This document shows positions 51,766 through 61,110 of a stretch of DNA of 64,000 bases, one piece after another. The notes under the pieces are model-generated. The model was not told where the DNA came from. It did no database searches and saw only the letters and a list, made by a program, of their open reading frames with translations. The stretch covers positions 62,001 to 126,000 of the forward strand of contig NZ_WVHP01000022.1 of NCBI RefSeq assembly GCF_009834765.1. Direction: 5' to 3'. This DNA is from Saccharibacter sp. EH611. Its GTDB lineage: Bacteria; Pseudomonadota; Alphaproteobacteria; Acetobacterales; Acetobacteraceae. The position numbers were made by a program, and so were the translations under genes. The first letter of the stretch is position 1; each line of letters begins with the position of its first letter.

Positions 51766-53580
51766 TTATTTGGTCTGCGGCTGTTTGTTTAAGAAATGAT
51801 GGAGCGCAGGTGGGGCTTGATCCTTGGGGTAAGGGAAGCTGAGTAAATCTTCCATAAGTGTGGTCGCCTGAAGAAGTTGCGTGCGGTAGAATGCGCGCTT
51901 CTGTTGCGAGGGATTGAAGGGCTGAGGTTCAAGGGTAGCATGAAATAAAGATTGCTCTGTCGCACCGATGAGTTCTTGTGCGCGTGAGGCGAGGACAATT
52001 TTTTCAAGTTCTGTAGAGGCAGTGTGTTCGCCATGGAGCAGCTTTTTGATTTTCTTTAGTTTGTCATCAAGCGTATGAGCAGCACTTTTGGGCCAAAAAT
52101 GTGTATAGACAACGTAGCTAATCAACAGCCCTATAAGAATACCGATAACCCGATCACGGGGAACTGTAATATCAGTCGCGGGTGTAAAATGGGTAAGGTC
52201 GGAGAGGAAAAAGGCCAACATAATTTGTAGCCCTGCATAACTAATGCGCGGATCGCCATATTTAATCCATCCCCCAAAGATGAGCACACAGCCAATCATC
52301 AGAAGAAGCTGGGCGATATTGGTCAGGTGTTGCAAAATAAGAATGATTCCCAAAATAGCTAACGAGCAGCCAATAAGGGAACCAATAATACGCAAATTTT
52401 GTTTCACACGAACTTCCCCGATGGTGGGAAGGGAGACCACAAAGCACGTAACGATACAGGTGTGAATTCCTGGCCAGTTGAGGGCTTTGTAGGTCACAAT
52501 ACTGAGTAACACCGCAAGAGTACCCTTGAGGGCAAAATGAATATGGTCAATGTTTGTAAATGCATCGGGCAGGAAGAATTTAGGCGGTGGGGGAGAGGGG
52601 GGCAATGTTTCTTCTGATGGGTCACTAAAGCGAGCCATCATAGCGCACATTTTGCCTAAAATTGGGTGTTCAATGGAGGGGGGCGTTATATGACGAGGAT
52701 AGGCATCTTCATCAAAACAGTGCGCCATATCGTCTAATAACTGGGCGAGCTTTTCCTTTTCTTCTTGATGCGTGGTGGTGTGATGGCGGGCCATATTGTC
52801 GGCGAGTGTTAAAAGGCCAAAACTGTGAATAGCCGATTGGCGAAGGCAGTTGAGATCATGAGGAGACCAAAGCTTTTCTTTGGTCGCTAAAGCAATATTT
52901 GTGAGCATGCCTGATGTTCCTTGGTGGAGGACATCATGCACTTCTTCATTGAGGGTATGATCTGTTGGAGAACGCATCAGTCGGGCGGCCAACTGAAGGC
53001 GATAAGAAATGCGCTCCATCAGAAGTGTGCGTGGTGAGGGGGAAACAAGGAGGCCAAAGACGATAATAATGAGGGCCGAAATCATAATGTCCCACCAAGA
53101 ATAAAGGACAAAGCGGGCAATCTTATCGCCGTTAGAGACGCTATCCAGTGTGATCAGTAAGTATGAAAGAATAATCCCACAAACAATGCCGATCATTTTC
53201 AATTTACTAGCGGAGCCTAAGAATAGAAATAAGAAGCTAAGCGCCAAATTAATAAAAAGGGTCATGAAGTCATTATTAACCCTTAATATAGCGCCAAGAA
53301 GCGTCAGGAAAGATGAGAAGGTGAAGAAGATAATAATGGTTTTGCCGATCGCAAGATTTGTCATACGATCTTCTTGCCAGACCCCAGCGACGATAATGGG
53401 AATCAGATCCATCGCTGGAAGTTGCCATGTTTCGCCAATGAGAATCCCAAATAGGGCTGCAACAGTCATGCGTAGCGTAAAGCCCAACCGTCCCGGCGTT
53501 GGACGGGTGATGAGCCGTCTGGCCCGCCCCCATGAAAGGTGAGCGGGTTGAATGATGGGTTTAATGACAGGCTGCGCCAT
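51766..53580 (-). CDS. mdtO: MdtO-like FUSC-family inner-membrane efflux protein
   Basis: 604 residues from ATG 53580 (MAQPVIKPIIQPAH), which overlaps the mdtN stop by 20 bases. A longer frame to 53652 would read into mdtN. Two membrane blocks of about five to six helices each are separated by a cytoplasmic domain: first LGFTLRMTVAALFGILIGETWQLPAMDLIPIIVAGVWQ, second HFALKGTLAVLLSIVTYKALNWPGIHTCIVTCFVVSLPTIGEVRVKQNLRIIGSLIGC, as in the FUSC/AaeB group. In E. coli the MdtO homologue pairs with MdtN and MdtP. Exported substrate unknown, likely aromatic or cationic compounds. Confidence 0.85.
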   Translation of the reverse strand: MAQPVIKPIIQPAHLSWGRARRLITRPTPGRLGFTLRMTVAALFGILIGETWQLPAMDLIPIIVAGVWQEDRMTNLAIGKTIIIFFTFSSFLTLLGAILRVNNDFMTLFINLALSFLFLFLGSASKLKMIGIVCGIILSYLLITLDSVSNGDKIARFVLYSWWDIMISALIIIVFGLLVSPSPRTLLMERISYRLQLAARLMRSPTDHTLNEEVHDVLHQGTSGMLTNIALATKEKLWSPHDLNCLRQSAIHSFGLLTLADNMARHHTTTHQEEKEKLAQLLDDMAHCFDEDAYPRHITPPSIEHPILGKMCAMMARFSDPSEETLPPSPPPPKFFLPDAFTNIDHIHFALKGTLAVLLSIVTYKALNWPGIHTCIVTCFVVSLPTIGEVRVKQNLRIIGSLIGCSLAILGIILILQHLTNIAQLLLMIGCVLIFGGWIKYGDPRISYAGLQIMLAFFLSDLTHFTPATDITVPRDRVIGILIGLLISYVVYTHFWPKSAAHTLDDKLKKIKKLLHGEHTASTELEKIVLASRAQELIGATEQSLFHATLEPQPFNPSQQKRAFYRTQLLQATTLMEDLLSFPYPKDQAPPALHHFLNKQPQTK

Positions 53581-54613
53581 AGAGTATTTCAACATCAGCT
53601 GTAGCGCCCACACGTAGAAGGTCTGGTGCTGTTGATGGATCGAGACGAACACGGACAGGGAAACGCTGGGAAACGTGCACCCAATCCATCTGGCGCTCTA
53701 CATAAGGAAGATTTTGGGGCTGGGAAGCCATTTGGTCGGTTTTAACCCCCCACCCAATGCTTTCGACGTGTCCCTTAATGGGGGTTTGCCGGTCAATCAT
53801 CGAATAAACGGTTGCACAGGCTCCAGGTTTAACGGGGCGTAAATTAATTTCACGAATATTTGCAATGGCGTACCAATCATCACTGCTGACGATCGTGAAG
53901 AGGATTTGATTGGCTGCGAGGACTTCCCCTTCTTTGACATCTAAACTCGTGATGTAGCCATTAACGGGCGAACGAACGGTTGTTTGCCTAATATTATAGT
54001 GTGCGCGTTCTACTGCCGCTTGTGCTTCATCACGAGAGGCGAGAGAACGTTTTAAGTCACCAATAGCGGTGTGAGAGGCTTCATCTGCATGGCGAGCTTC
54101 TGAAAGGGCGTCATTGGCACCGTTGAGCTTTGTGAGGGCTTGGTCATACTCTTGCCATGAGATGTAATGTTTTTCCGCAAGAGGTTTAAGACGTGTGACG
54201 GTGCGGCTGAGGAGATCTCGCTCATCCTCGGCATTATGCAACCGCTTTAGGCTAGACGCTGCATTGTTGACGCGTACCTTGAGTTGACGTTCAGCTTCTT
54301 CAAGGTTGGCTTGAGCAAGGCCGAGATTGGCTTCAGCTTGGTGTAAGGCAATCTCATAAGGTTCTGGATCAATTTGGTAGAGAAGATCGCCTTTATGGAC
54401 GAACTGATTGATCCGGATGGGGAGTGTCTTGAGGCGTCCGCCGACGAGCGCACCGGCATGGACGGTGTCGGCATATAATGTGCCGCTATCGGTCTCTGGA
54501 TGATGATAGGAATCATACTCGACATAGAAAGCAGCTCCGAGGGCTGCTGCGATGCAAAGAGCTGCAATAATAAGCCCAAAAGGCTTTTTGCCAGAGAGGT
54601 GGACACGTTCCAT
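53561..54613 (-). CDS. mdtN: MdtN-like HlyD-family membrane fusion protein
   Basis: 350 residues. The N-terminal helix LIIAALCIAAALGAAFYVEY anchors it in the inner membrane. ADTVHAGALVGGRLKTLPIRINQFVHKGDLLYQIDPEPYEIALHQAEANLGLAQANLEEAERQLKVRVNN has the lipoyl half-motif and hairpin, and RSPVNGYITSLDVKEGEVLAANQILFTIV is the second lipoyl half, followed by the beta-barrel. It links MdtO to the outer-membrane MdtP. Spacing: 3 bases from ytcA. Confidence 0.9.
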   Translation of the reverse strand: MERVHLSGKKPFGLIIAALCIAAALGAAFYVEYDSYHHPETDSGTLYADTVHAGALVGGRLKTLPIRINQFVHKGDLLYQIDPEPYEIALHQAEANLGLAQANLEEAERQLKVRVNNAASSLKRLHNAEDERDLLSRTVTRLKPLAEKHYISWQEYDQALTKLNGANDALSEARHADEASHTAIGDLKRSLASRDEAQAAVERAHYNIRQTTVRSPVNGYITSLDVKEGEVLAANQILFTIVSSDDWYAIANIREINLRPVKPGACATVYSMIDRQTPIKGHVESIGWGVKTDQMASQPQNLPYVERQMDWVHVSQRFPVRVRLDPSTAPDLLRVGATADVEILYGAACH

Positions 54614-54616
54614 AAA

Positions 54617-54925
54617 TTAGGCTCCGAAAAGACAAACCCATAGGATAAGCCCGACAAGACTCCCGAGGGATACGTAGGTAAAAAGTCGGAGACTTAAGAA
54701 GGAATCAATATTGAGAGCGAGAAATAGCGCACGAAAGAGAATCGCACTAATCACCCCAACAAATAGGCAGGTGAGCCAGCCGGGAAAGTAAGCACCTGCT
54801 ATGGGAAAGCTGGTCGCACCCTGTAAAAAACATCCTCCTAGGACAAGAGGAAGGCCAAGTGGGAAGGCGGTACGAACGATCGGCCAGACGGTTGGCATGT
54901 TCTGTGGAGAGCGGTCGTGAGGCAT
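54617..54925 (-). CDS. ytcA: YtcA-like small lipoprotein/membrane protein
   Basis: 102 residues. A signal-like N-terminus ends in LPLVLGGCF (lipobox with Cys about 32), followed by TSFPIAGAYFPGWLTCLFVGVISAILFRALFLALNIDSFLSLRLFTYVSLGSLVGLILWVCLFG, two helices with the S-F-P-x-x-G-A-Y-F-P motif I associate with YtcA. In E. coli ytcA heads the ytcA-mdtNOP group exactly as here. Function unknown. An internal ATG (54898) is an alternative start. Confidence 0.8.
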   Translation of the reverse strand: MPHDRSPQNMPTVWPIVRTAFPLGLPLVLGGCFLQGATSFPIAGAYFPGWLTCLFVGVISAILFRALFLALNIDSFLSLRLFTYVSLGSLVGLILWVCLFGA

Positions 54926-55038
54926 TCAGGCTTTCAAGGAACAAAGGACACGGCCTCTTTATTGCCACCCCGGAGAGAAGGAGAGCGGTGAAAGGTAGAG
55001 GCGCGTCAGCAATGACGATATTCCTGTCTCTCAAAACA

Positions 55039-55052
55039 TGACCAATTGGTCA
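55039..55052. promoter_or_regulatory. Palindromic operator-like site upstream of ytcA-mdtNOP
   Basis: TGACCAATTGGTCA is a perfect 14 bp palindrome, of the size and symmetry of TetR-family operators, and lies 114-127 bases upstream of the ytcA start within the 203 bp gap. No TetR or MarR gene is in the window. A-rich sequence (AAGAAAAAAATATCA) follows, which could contain the promoter. Confidence 0.5.
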
Positions 55053-55128
55053 AGAAAAAAATATCACCCCCTCATGATAGGAAGGTTTCCTTGTAGGAGG
55101 TGCTGGAATGACGGAGCTGAATAATATG

Positions 55129-56673
55129 TTACCAAGGGAGAAGAGATTTTGAGAGCTCTTTGGCATCTTTGGGAGACATGCCGAGATCGTTACGATGCCA
55201 CCATCCACCGCCAAGGGATTGGAATAATCCGACCGTATCGGAAAAACGAGCGACTTTATCTTGAGCAACAGAAAGCTCGTCTTGAGCAACGGCGAGCTGG
55301 GATTGGAGGAGGTCAATTTCGCTATTATCGCCAAGGCGGTGTTGGGCCTGGGCGATTTTATAAGACTCTTGCGCGGCTTCGAGCCCTTTTTGGTCGGCAA
55401 GTAAGGTGTCGCTGTCAAATTCTACGGCATGCAGGCTATTGGCGACATCACCGATCGCACTGATAACCGTTGATTTATAATATTCGTTGGCTTGTAGGAG
55501 GTTATCGCGTGCTTCACGTTGGGCATGCAGGAGTGATCCCCCTTGGAAGATCGGCTGTGTAACAGTGGCGGCGATATCCCAGTTGCCATATCCAGGTTTA
55601 AAGAATTGGCTCATATGGCCGACCGCTTGGCCCGGTAAAGCACTCAGCTGCACATTGGGCAGACGGTTGGCAATGGCGATTCCCACCTGTGCGGCGGCTG
55701 CTTGAATTTGAGCGCGGGCGGCTTCGACATCAGGGCGGTGTGAAAGCAGAGTGGCAGGAAGTGTGACGGGGAGCTTTTCTGGGAGTGTAAAGTCATCTAG
55801 CTCAAAAACGGGTAGATCCACATTGGGGGTGCTGCCAATCAGCGTTGCGATTTGGTCACGTGTCTGAGCAAGCTGGTTTTTGAGAGGTGGAAGATCCGCT
55901 TGAATTTGTGCTAAAGCGTCGCGCTGGACGAGGAGGCTTTGGCGAGAGACATCGCCCGCGCCAAATTGATGCCCGCCAATAGCGAGCATTTTTGTTTGCT
56001 CTGAAATTTGAGCTTCTTTCGCACGGATTTGTGCGCGTAATCCAGCTTCTGTAATTGTGGCTGTGACGAGGTCGGACACCATCGTGAGGGCCGTCGCTTC
56101 AAGCTGGGCATGTTGGATGTCTGCTTGTGCTCCGCCTGCTTTAATGGCTTGGCGTGTCCCTCCCCAAAGGTCAGGCACATAGCCGATATTGAGCTGAGCT
56201 GTATGGAGGTTATACAGCCAGCTATTATTGTTTGGGACAGGGGAGAGCGTTTTAGAGGTTTTATTGCGTGAGGGAATAAATTGGGCTGAAATGCTTGGAT
56301 AAAGGGCAGCCCCTTCCACGCGTCGTTGTTCCCAAGCCGCCTTAAGAGAATTTTGCATAGCCTTTAACGATTGGTTATTGGCCAAGGCTTGCTCAACAAG
56401 CTGGTTAAGCTTGGGGTTTTTGAAGATTTCCCACCATTTCCCGGGAATATCCATCCCTGTCACAAAGTCCTGACGCCGAAGGATAGAGCTTCCTGCCGTA
56501 CGGCCAGCCGTATGGGCCATAGGTTGGGCTGTATAGCCGGCCTTATCAGGCAATGGCGGGGGATCGCCTTTAGGCCCCACCATACATCCGCTGAGAGCGC
56601 AGAGCAGAAGAGGAATTCCCCAACGTGCCTTGTGGGTGGAAAGAGGGGAGGTGTGAACCAAAGGATGGGACAT
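55129..56673 (-). CDS. Outer-membrane efflux factor (NodT/OprM type) of the Czc-like system
   Basis: 514 residues from ATG 56673, starting 1 base after the czcA stop. The signal ends in a lipobox (LLLCALSGC). OEP repeats: FVTGMDIPGKWWEIFKNPKLNQLVEQALANNQSLKAMQ, PSISAQFIPSRNKTSKTLSP, LPNVQLSALPGQAVG, VTQPIFQGGSLLHAQREARDNLLQANEYYKSTVI, as in RND outer channels. It forms the trans-envelope exit of CzcBA. It functionally equals CzcC but sequence-wise looks nearer to the OprM/NodT group. It is followed by the ytcA-mdtNOP unit on the same strand after 203 bases. Confidence 0.88.
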   Translation of the reverse strand: MSHPLVHTSPLSTHKARWGIPLLLCALSGCMVGPKGDPPPLPDKAGYTAQPMAHTAGRTAGSSILRRQDFVTGMDIPGKWWEIFKNPKLNQLVEQALANNQSLKAMQNSLKAAWEQRRVEGAALYPSISAQFIPSRNKTSKTLSPVPNNNSWLYNLHTAQLNIGYVPDLWGGTRQAIKAGGAQADIQHAQLEATALTMVSDLVTATITEAGLRAQIRAKEAQISEQTKMLAIGGHQFGAGDVSRQSLLVQRDALAQIQADLPPLKNQLAQTRDQIATLIGSTPNVDLPVFELDDFTLPEKLPVTLPATLLSHRPDVEAARAQIQAAAAQVGIAIANRLPNVQLSALPGQAVGHMSQFFKPGYGNWDIAATVTQPIFQGGSLLHAQREARDNLLQANEYYKSTVISAIGDVANSLHAVEFDSDTLLADQKGLEAAQESYKIAQAQHRLGDNSEIDLLQSQLAVAQDELSVAQDKVARFSDTVGLFQSLGGGWWHRNDLGMSPKDAKELSKSLLPW

Positions 56674-56674
56674 C

Positions 56675-59600
56675 TTATTCTTCTCCCTCGCTTTGAGCAG
56701 CGGTTTTGGTGCGACGAGCAACATATTCTTCTAAATGGCAGAAGCTGACGGGAAGAATGAAAAGAGTCAGCAAGGTTGCAATGCCCAGCCCACCGACCAC
56801 AACAGTGGCGAGGCCGCGTTGAACGTCAGTGCCAACCCCCGTTGCGACGGCGGCGGGAAGCATCCCGACGCTTGCCACTGTAGCTGTCATCAGCACAGGG
56901 CGGAAACGCTCGGTTGCTCCTATGCGTGTTGCGGTGCGAATATCGTGCCCTTCCTCGCGGTGGCGGTTAATGCTGGAGACCATGATAATCCCATTTTGGA
57001 TCGCCACACCAAAGAGGGCGATAAATCCAACGGCTGTTGCGATATTGAGCGTTTCTTGGCGCAGATGCAGGGCAATCAGCCCGCCTAAGGTCGCTAGCGG
57101 CACAATGCTGAGAATAAGCACAGCTTGGCGGATTTTCTTAAACTCTGCATAGAGGAGGCCGAGCATGACGGTGAACATAATGCTCAAGGCGATAATGAGG
57201 CGCTTTTGTGCTTCTTGCGCTTGTTGGAAAGAGCCGGCCCATTCCAAACGATAATGTTGATGGTCAAAAGAGACATCCCGGTCAATCCGCGCTTGGGCGT
57301 CCGCGAGATATTGGGACATGGGGCGGCTGCCATTATCAACCTGGAGGGTAATTTCTCGTTCGTTCATTTCATGAGCGATGTTGCTCTCTCCCATATGAAG
57401 CTTGATGGAAGCAACATCACCAAGGGTAACCACCGCGCCGTCTGATGTGGCGAGTGGAAGCTGCTTAATCATCTCGAGGTTTGAGCGATGAGGCGTATCG
57501 ACATGAAGGGTCGCATTGTAAAAACGATCGCCTTCAATCACCGTCGTTAACGGCCCATCTCCAATAGCGTTATTAATAACATCGGAGACGTCAGACACAT
57601 TAAGGCCGTACCGTGCAGCCTGACGGCGGTTAGCTGTAATAGCGATTTGCGGAATGGGCGGTTCTTGGAAGATGGCGGCTTGAACTGTCCCCGGCACTTG
57701 CCAGAGTGTTTTAACGACATGCTGCCCAATACGGCGCAACTCGTTAAAATCATCACCGTAAATACGCATGACCAGAGGGCTATGAGCGCCGCCCATGAGG
57801 TCACTGATATTATCTTCCATCGGCTGGCTGATCGAAAAGCTGATACCGGGAATCTTGGACAAACGCGCACGAAGACGCGTGACCAGCTCTGCCTTACTTT
57901 CTCGGTCAGGCCATTTGTCATAAGGGATAAGCCCGACAGGCACTTCCATATGGGACGGCGTCCATGGATCAGTCCCATCATCAGAGCGTCCAAGCTGGGT
58001 AATAGCGTACGATGTTTCAGGGAATTCGCGGACAGCATGGCGCACTTCGGCTGCAATTTCCTGCCCTTTTTCAAGAGAAATACCGGTTGGCATTTGCACT
58101 TGAAGCCATAACGCTCCTTCATCCAGAGGAGGCAAAAATTCTCGTCCCGTGCTTACACCAAGAATAATGACGAGTACTAAGGCGACACCAGCGACGGAGA
58201 AAACGGCGTAGGAATGACGCAGGGCTGTTTGTAGAGCTGCGTCATAACGGTGATGGAGCCATTCAAGGGGACGATTATGCCATGTCTTATGGGGCTTACG
58301 AAGCGCGAGGAAGGTGAGCGTTGGAGTGAGGGAGAGCGCGCACAGTAAGGCGCCTAGGAGAGCAAAGCTCACCGTATAGGCCATGGGGCGGAAGATTTTT
58401 CCTTCACTGCCTGAAAAAGCAAAAAGTGGGCTGTAGGCAACAATAATGATGAGGGTAGATGCGAAAATGGCCCGTCCTGCACGGCGGGTCACATCAAGCA
58501 CCGTCTTAGAATCAAGGGGCGCTGAGGCGTGTTCTTCACGAATACGAAGAATAACCTCTGTTACCACAATAGCCCCATCAACGATCACGCCAAAATCTAC
58601 GGCGCCGAGGGAGAAAAGATTGGCCGCCATGCCGCAAGAGCGCATGAGGATAAACGCGAAAGCGAGCGCAAAGGGAATGGTGACAGCGGTAATAGCGGCG
58701 CTTCGGAGGGAACCGAGAAAAAAAGAAAGGATGACGAGGACAAGAATAATCCCTTCCGTAATCGTTTCCCCAACTTTAGCGGTGGTGTTCTGAACCAGAT
58801 TATCGCGGTCAATATAAGGGACGATGCGCATATGCATCGGGGCGAGCTTTTTTTGGAGTTTGTCGATTGTTTTGTGCAGATTGTCCAAAACGAGGGAGGG
58901 ATTCTCCCCGCGTAGCATGGTGACAACGCCTTCAATCGTATCGGGGTTGCCGTTCTTGCCGAGCATCCCTTCACGGACTTGATGGCCAAACTCAACATGG
59001 CCGAGATCACGCACAAAAACGGGGATACCATCATGATGAGCAACAACAATGTCGCTAAGATCGGCAAGAGAATGGATCTGGCCAATTCCACGAACAATGT
59101 ACGATTGTTCTCCTCGGGTGACGCGCCCCCCACCTGCATTCACATTGCTGTTGCGGATCGCATTCATAATGTCGCTTAAAGCGATGCTGTAGCGAATAAG
59201 AGCATTGGGGTCGAGAATGAGCTGATATTCGCGTGTGAAACCACCGAAATTATCAATATTCACAATGCCAGGGATCCGCTGAAGCGTTGGGATAACTGTC
59301 CAGCGTTGAACATCTGACAGTGCCATGAGATTTTGGTCGTCAGATTCAAGCGTATAGCGATAGATCTCGCCACTGGGGCCAGAAATGGGGCCAAGAGAAG
59401 GTTGTGCACCATTGGTGAGCTGGAGGCTGGCAAGCTGTGTTTGCACTTGCTCACGAGCCAGGTAGATGTCCGTCCCTTCACGGAAAATAAGCGTGACGAG
59501 GGAGAGGCCAAATGTGCTGCTTGACCGGCTTTCTTCTACACCGGGGACGCTTGCAAGGCCGCGTTCAACGGGTGTTGTAACCTGTTTTTCCATCTCTTCG

Positions 59601-59776
59601 GCGGCAAGGCCGGGCATTTGCGTGGTGACCAGCACGCTGGTTGGGCCAATGTCAGGATAGGCCTCAACAGGAATTTGCTTCCACGCGATAGCACCGGCGA
59701 TCGCGAGGAAGAGGGAGAAGAAGAAAACAGCTTTCCGACGTTCAAAACACCAGGAGATAAAGCGTTCAATATGCAT
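56675..59776 (-). CDS. czcA: CzcA/CusA-type heavy-metal RND efflux pump
   Basis: 1033 residues, inner-membrane proton antiporter with 12 helices. HME-RND signatures: EAYPDIGPTSVLVTTQMPGLAAEEMEKQVTTPVE, GGFTREYQLILDPNALIRY, the TM4 proton-relay LFSLGAVDFGVIVDGAIVVTEVIL (D-F-G-x-I-V-D-G-A) and GVSTGREFLPPLDEGALWLQVQMPTGISLEKGQ. It moves Co/Zn/Cd or Cu/Ag from periplasm or cytoplasm to the outside. Metal specificity cannot be set from the sequence seen here. Same operon as czcB (16 bases) and the outer-membrane factor. Confidence 0.94.
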   Translation of the reverse strand: MHIERFISWCFERRKAVFFFSLFLAIAGAIAWKQIPVEAYPDIGPTSVLVTTQMPGLAAEEMEKQVTTPVERGLASVPGVEESRSSSTFGLSLVTLIFREGTDIYLAREQVQTQLASLQLTNGAQPSLGPISGPSGEIYRYTLESDDQNLMALSDVQRWTVIPTLQRIPGIVNIDNFGGFTREYQLILDPNALIRYSIALSDIMNAIRNSNVNAGGGRVTRGEQSYIVRGIGQIHSLADLSDIVVAHHDGIPVFVRDLGHVEFGHQVREGMLGKNGNPDTIEGVVTMLRGENPSLVLDNLHKTIDKLQKKLAPMHMRIVPYIDRDNLVQNTTAKVGETITEGIILVLVILSFFLGSLRSAAITAVTIPFALAFAFILMRSCGMAANLFSLGAVDFGVIVDGAIVVTEVILRIREEHASAPLDSKTVLDVTRRAGRAIFASTLIIIVAYSPLFAFSGSEGKIFRPMAYTVSFALLGALLCALSLTPTLTFLALRKPHKTWHNRPLEWLHHRYDAALQTALRHSYAVFSVAGVALVLVIILGVSTGREFLPPLDEGALWLQVQMPTGISLEKGQEIAAEVRHAVREFPETSYAITQLGRSDDGTDPWTPSHMEVPVGLIPYDKWPDRESKAELVTRLRARLSKIPGISFSISQPMEDNISDLMGGAHSPLVMRIYGDDFNELRRIGQHVVKTLWQVPGTVQAAIFQEPPIPQIAITANRRQAARYGLNVSDVSDVINNAIGDGPLTTVIEGDRFYNATLHVDTPHRSNLEMIKQLPLATSDGAVVTLGDVASIKLHMGESNIAHEMNEREITLQVDNGSRPMSQYLADAQARIDRDVSFDHQHYRLEWAGSFQQAQEAQKRLIIALSIMFTVMLGLLYAEFKKIRQAVLILSIVPLATLGGLIALHLRQETLNIATAVGFIALFGVAIQNGIIMVSSINRHREEGHDIRTATRIGATERFRPVLMTATVASVGMLPAAVATGVGTDVQRGLATVVVGGLGIATLLTLFILPVSFCHLEEYVARRTKTAAQSEGEE

Positions 59777-59792
59777 GGGCCGTTCTCCCGGC

Positions 59793-60911
59793 TTAGTTGT
59801 CGTTTAGTAAGATAGCACCATGGGTGATAATGCGGTCATGGTCGCTTAAACCAGAGAGAACACTGACATTATCCCCTTCATCGTACCGGATACCAATCGT
59901 ACGACGTCGATAGACATTGGAGGCGGTTTCAACAAAGACAGAAACTTCATCATTATTCATGAGAAGTGCTGTTTTAGGGATTTGCAGATACGGTTGGCTT
60001 GGGACACTGAGAGACGCTGTTGTGAATTGACCAGGACGCAAAATAGCCTGTGCGTTTGAACAGCGCAGGTACAGGTTCAAACGCCGTGTGTCTGTGCGTA
60101 AGGTCGGGTCACGCGTTGTGATAGGGCCTGAGCATGTTTGTCCGTCAAAAGGTGCGCTCAATGTCATGGTTGGGCGAAGCTCTGACAGCATGCTTTCAGG
60201 CACGCTGGCAGAAATCCACACATCTTGTGTATCAACAAGGGTCATCAGTGCTGATGTTGGGTCAGTCACATTTTGCCCAACACCAATGGAAACGGTACCG
60301 ATCGTGCCTGTAAAGGGGGCAATAATGGGTTGGTACCCTTCTGCACTGCTGGCCCCAAGAGCCTGAAGGCGTTCTTGAGCGCGGTGTGCTTCTGCTTGTG
60401 CTTGCTCGAGGTCATTTTGGGCAGACTGCATGTCTTTTACCGCATTGCCTCCAGCTGACAGAACTGCTGTTGCACGACGGTAAGCCTTGCGGGTGAGGGC
60501 TAGGGTTGCTTGGGCTTTGCGTTGGTCTGACCATGCTTGGGCAAGGTCTCCAGAATACAATATCGCGAGGACGTCGCCTTTTTGGACAGTTTGTCCCGGT
60601 TGCACATGGATATCGGCAATGCGGCCAGAGACAGGTGTATAAATATTAATACTTCGTCCGGGGACAGCAATGACTTGGGCAGGCAGCTCAATGTGATGCG
60701 GTGAGGAGGAAAGCGTAACAGGTTCGATGATTAAGCGTTGATGGAGAGGGCTGTTGGCTCTCACACGAAGCGTGTCACCATCTTGCATGACCATAGGGGC
60801 TTCAGGCGAGGCCTCATGTGGGTGATGAGTGAAACGCCAGAATTGCAAACCGCCGAGAACGATCAGCAGAAACAGCACGATCAGAGTGATAAGTGAACGC
60901 GATGCGCGCAT
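59793..60911 (-). CDS. czcB: CzcB-like membrane fusion protein
   Basis: 372 residues from ATG 60911 (AGGAA upstream). The frame extends to 60947 but the internal start fits better. The anchor helix RSLITLIVLFLLIVLGGLQFW is followed by VPGRSINIYTPVSGRIADIHVQPGQTVQKGDVLAILYSGDLAQAW (lipoyl half), an alpha-hairpin AQAEAHRAQERLQALG, IIAPFTGTIGTVSIGVGQNVTDPTSALMTLVDTQDVWISASVPES and a C-terminal domain. It starts the czcB-czcA-outer factor operon. No metal-binding Met/His-rich extension is present. Confidence 0.9.
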   Translation of the reverse strand: MRASRSLITLIVLFLLIVLGGLQFWRFTHHPHEASPEAPMVMQDGDTLRVRANSPLHQRLIIEPVTLSSSPHHIELPAQVIAVPGRSINIYTPVSGRIADIHVQPGQTVQKGDVLAILYSGDLAQAWSDQRKAQATLALTRKAYRRATAVLSAGGNAVKDMQSAQNDLEQAQAEAHRAQERLQALGASSAEGYQPIIAPFTGTIGTVSIGVGQNVTDPTSALMTLVDTQDVWISASVPESMLSELRPTMTLSAPFDGQTCSGPITTRDPTLRTDTRRLNLYLRCSNAQAILRPGQFTTASLSVPSQPYLQIPKTALLMNNDEVSVFVETASNVYRRRTIGIRYDEGDNVSVLSGLSDHDRIITHGAILLNDN

Positions 60912-61050
60912 GTCATGGTTCCTGCTTCTGTGATCAGAAAGACGCACTCTTCTGCCATGATATGGATATTATGTCACGGTTCTATAACTGAAACATTTGT
61001 CATGTTTGGTGGAGATAATCGGTAGTAACATGACAGTTTGTTTAAATAAC

Positions 61051-61084
61051 AAAAAGGCAGACTCTTATCAGAGAGTCTGCCTTT
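61051..61084 (-). terminator. Rho-independent terminator of ompW
   Basis: AAAGGCAGACTCT (61053-61065) and AGAGTCTGCCTTT (61072-61084) form a perfect 13 bp stem with a six-base loop. Read on the minus strand the stem is followed by TTGTT, giving a TTTTTGTT tail. It lies 27 bases after the ompW stop. Confidence 0.9.
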
Positions 61085-61110
61085 CATGGTTTGCGGGTAT
61101 TCTCAAGACC

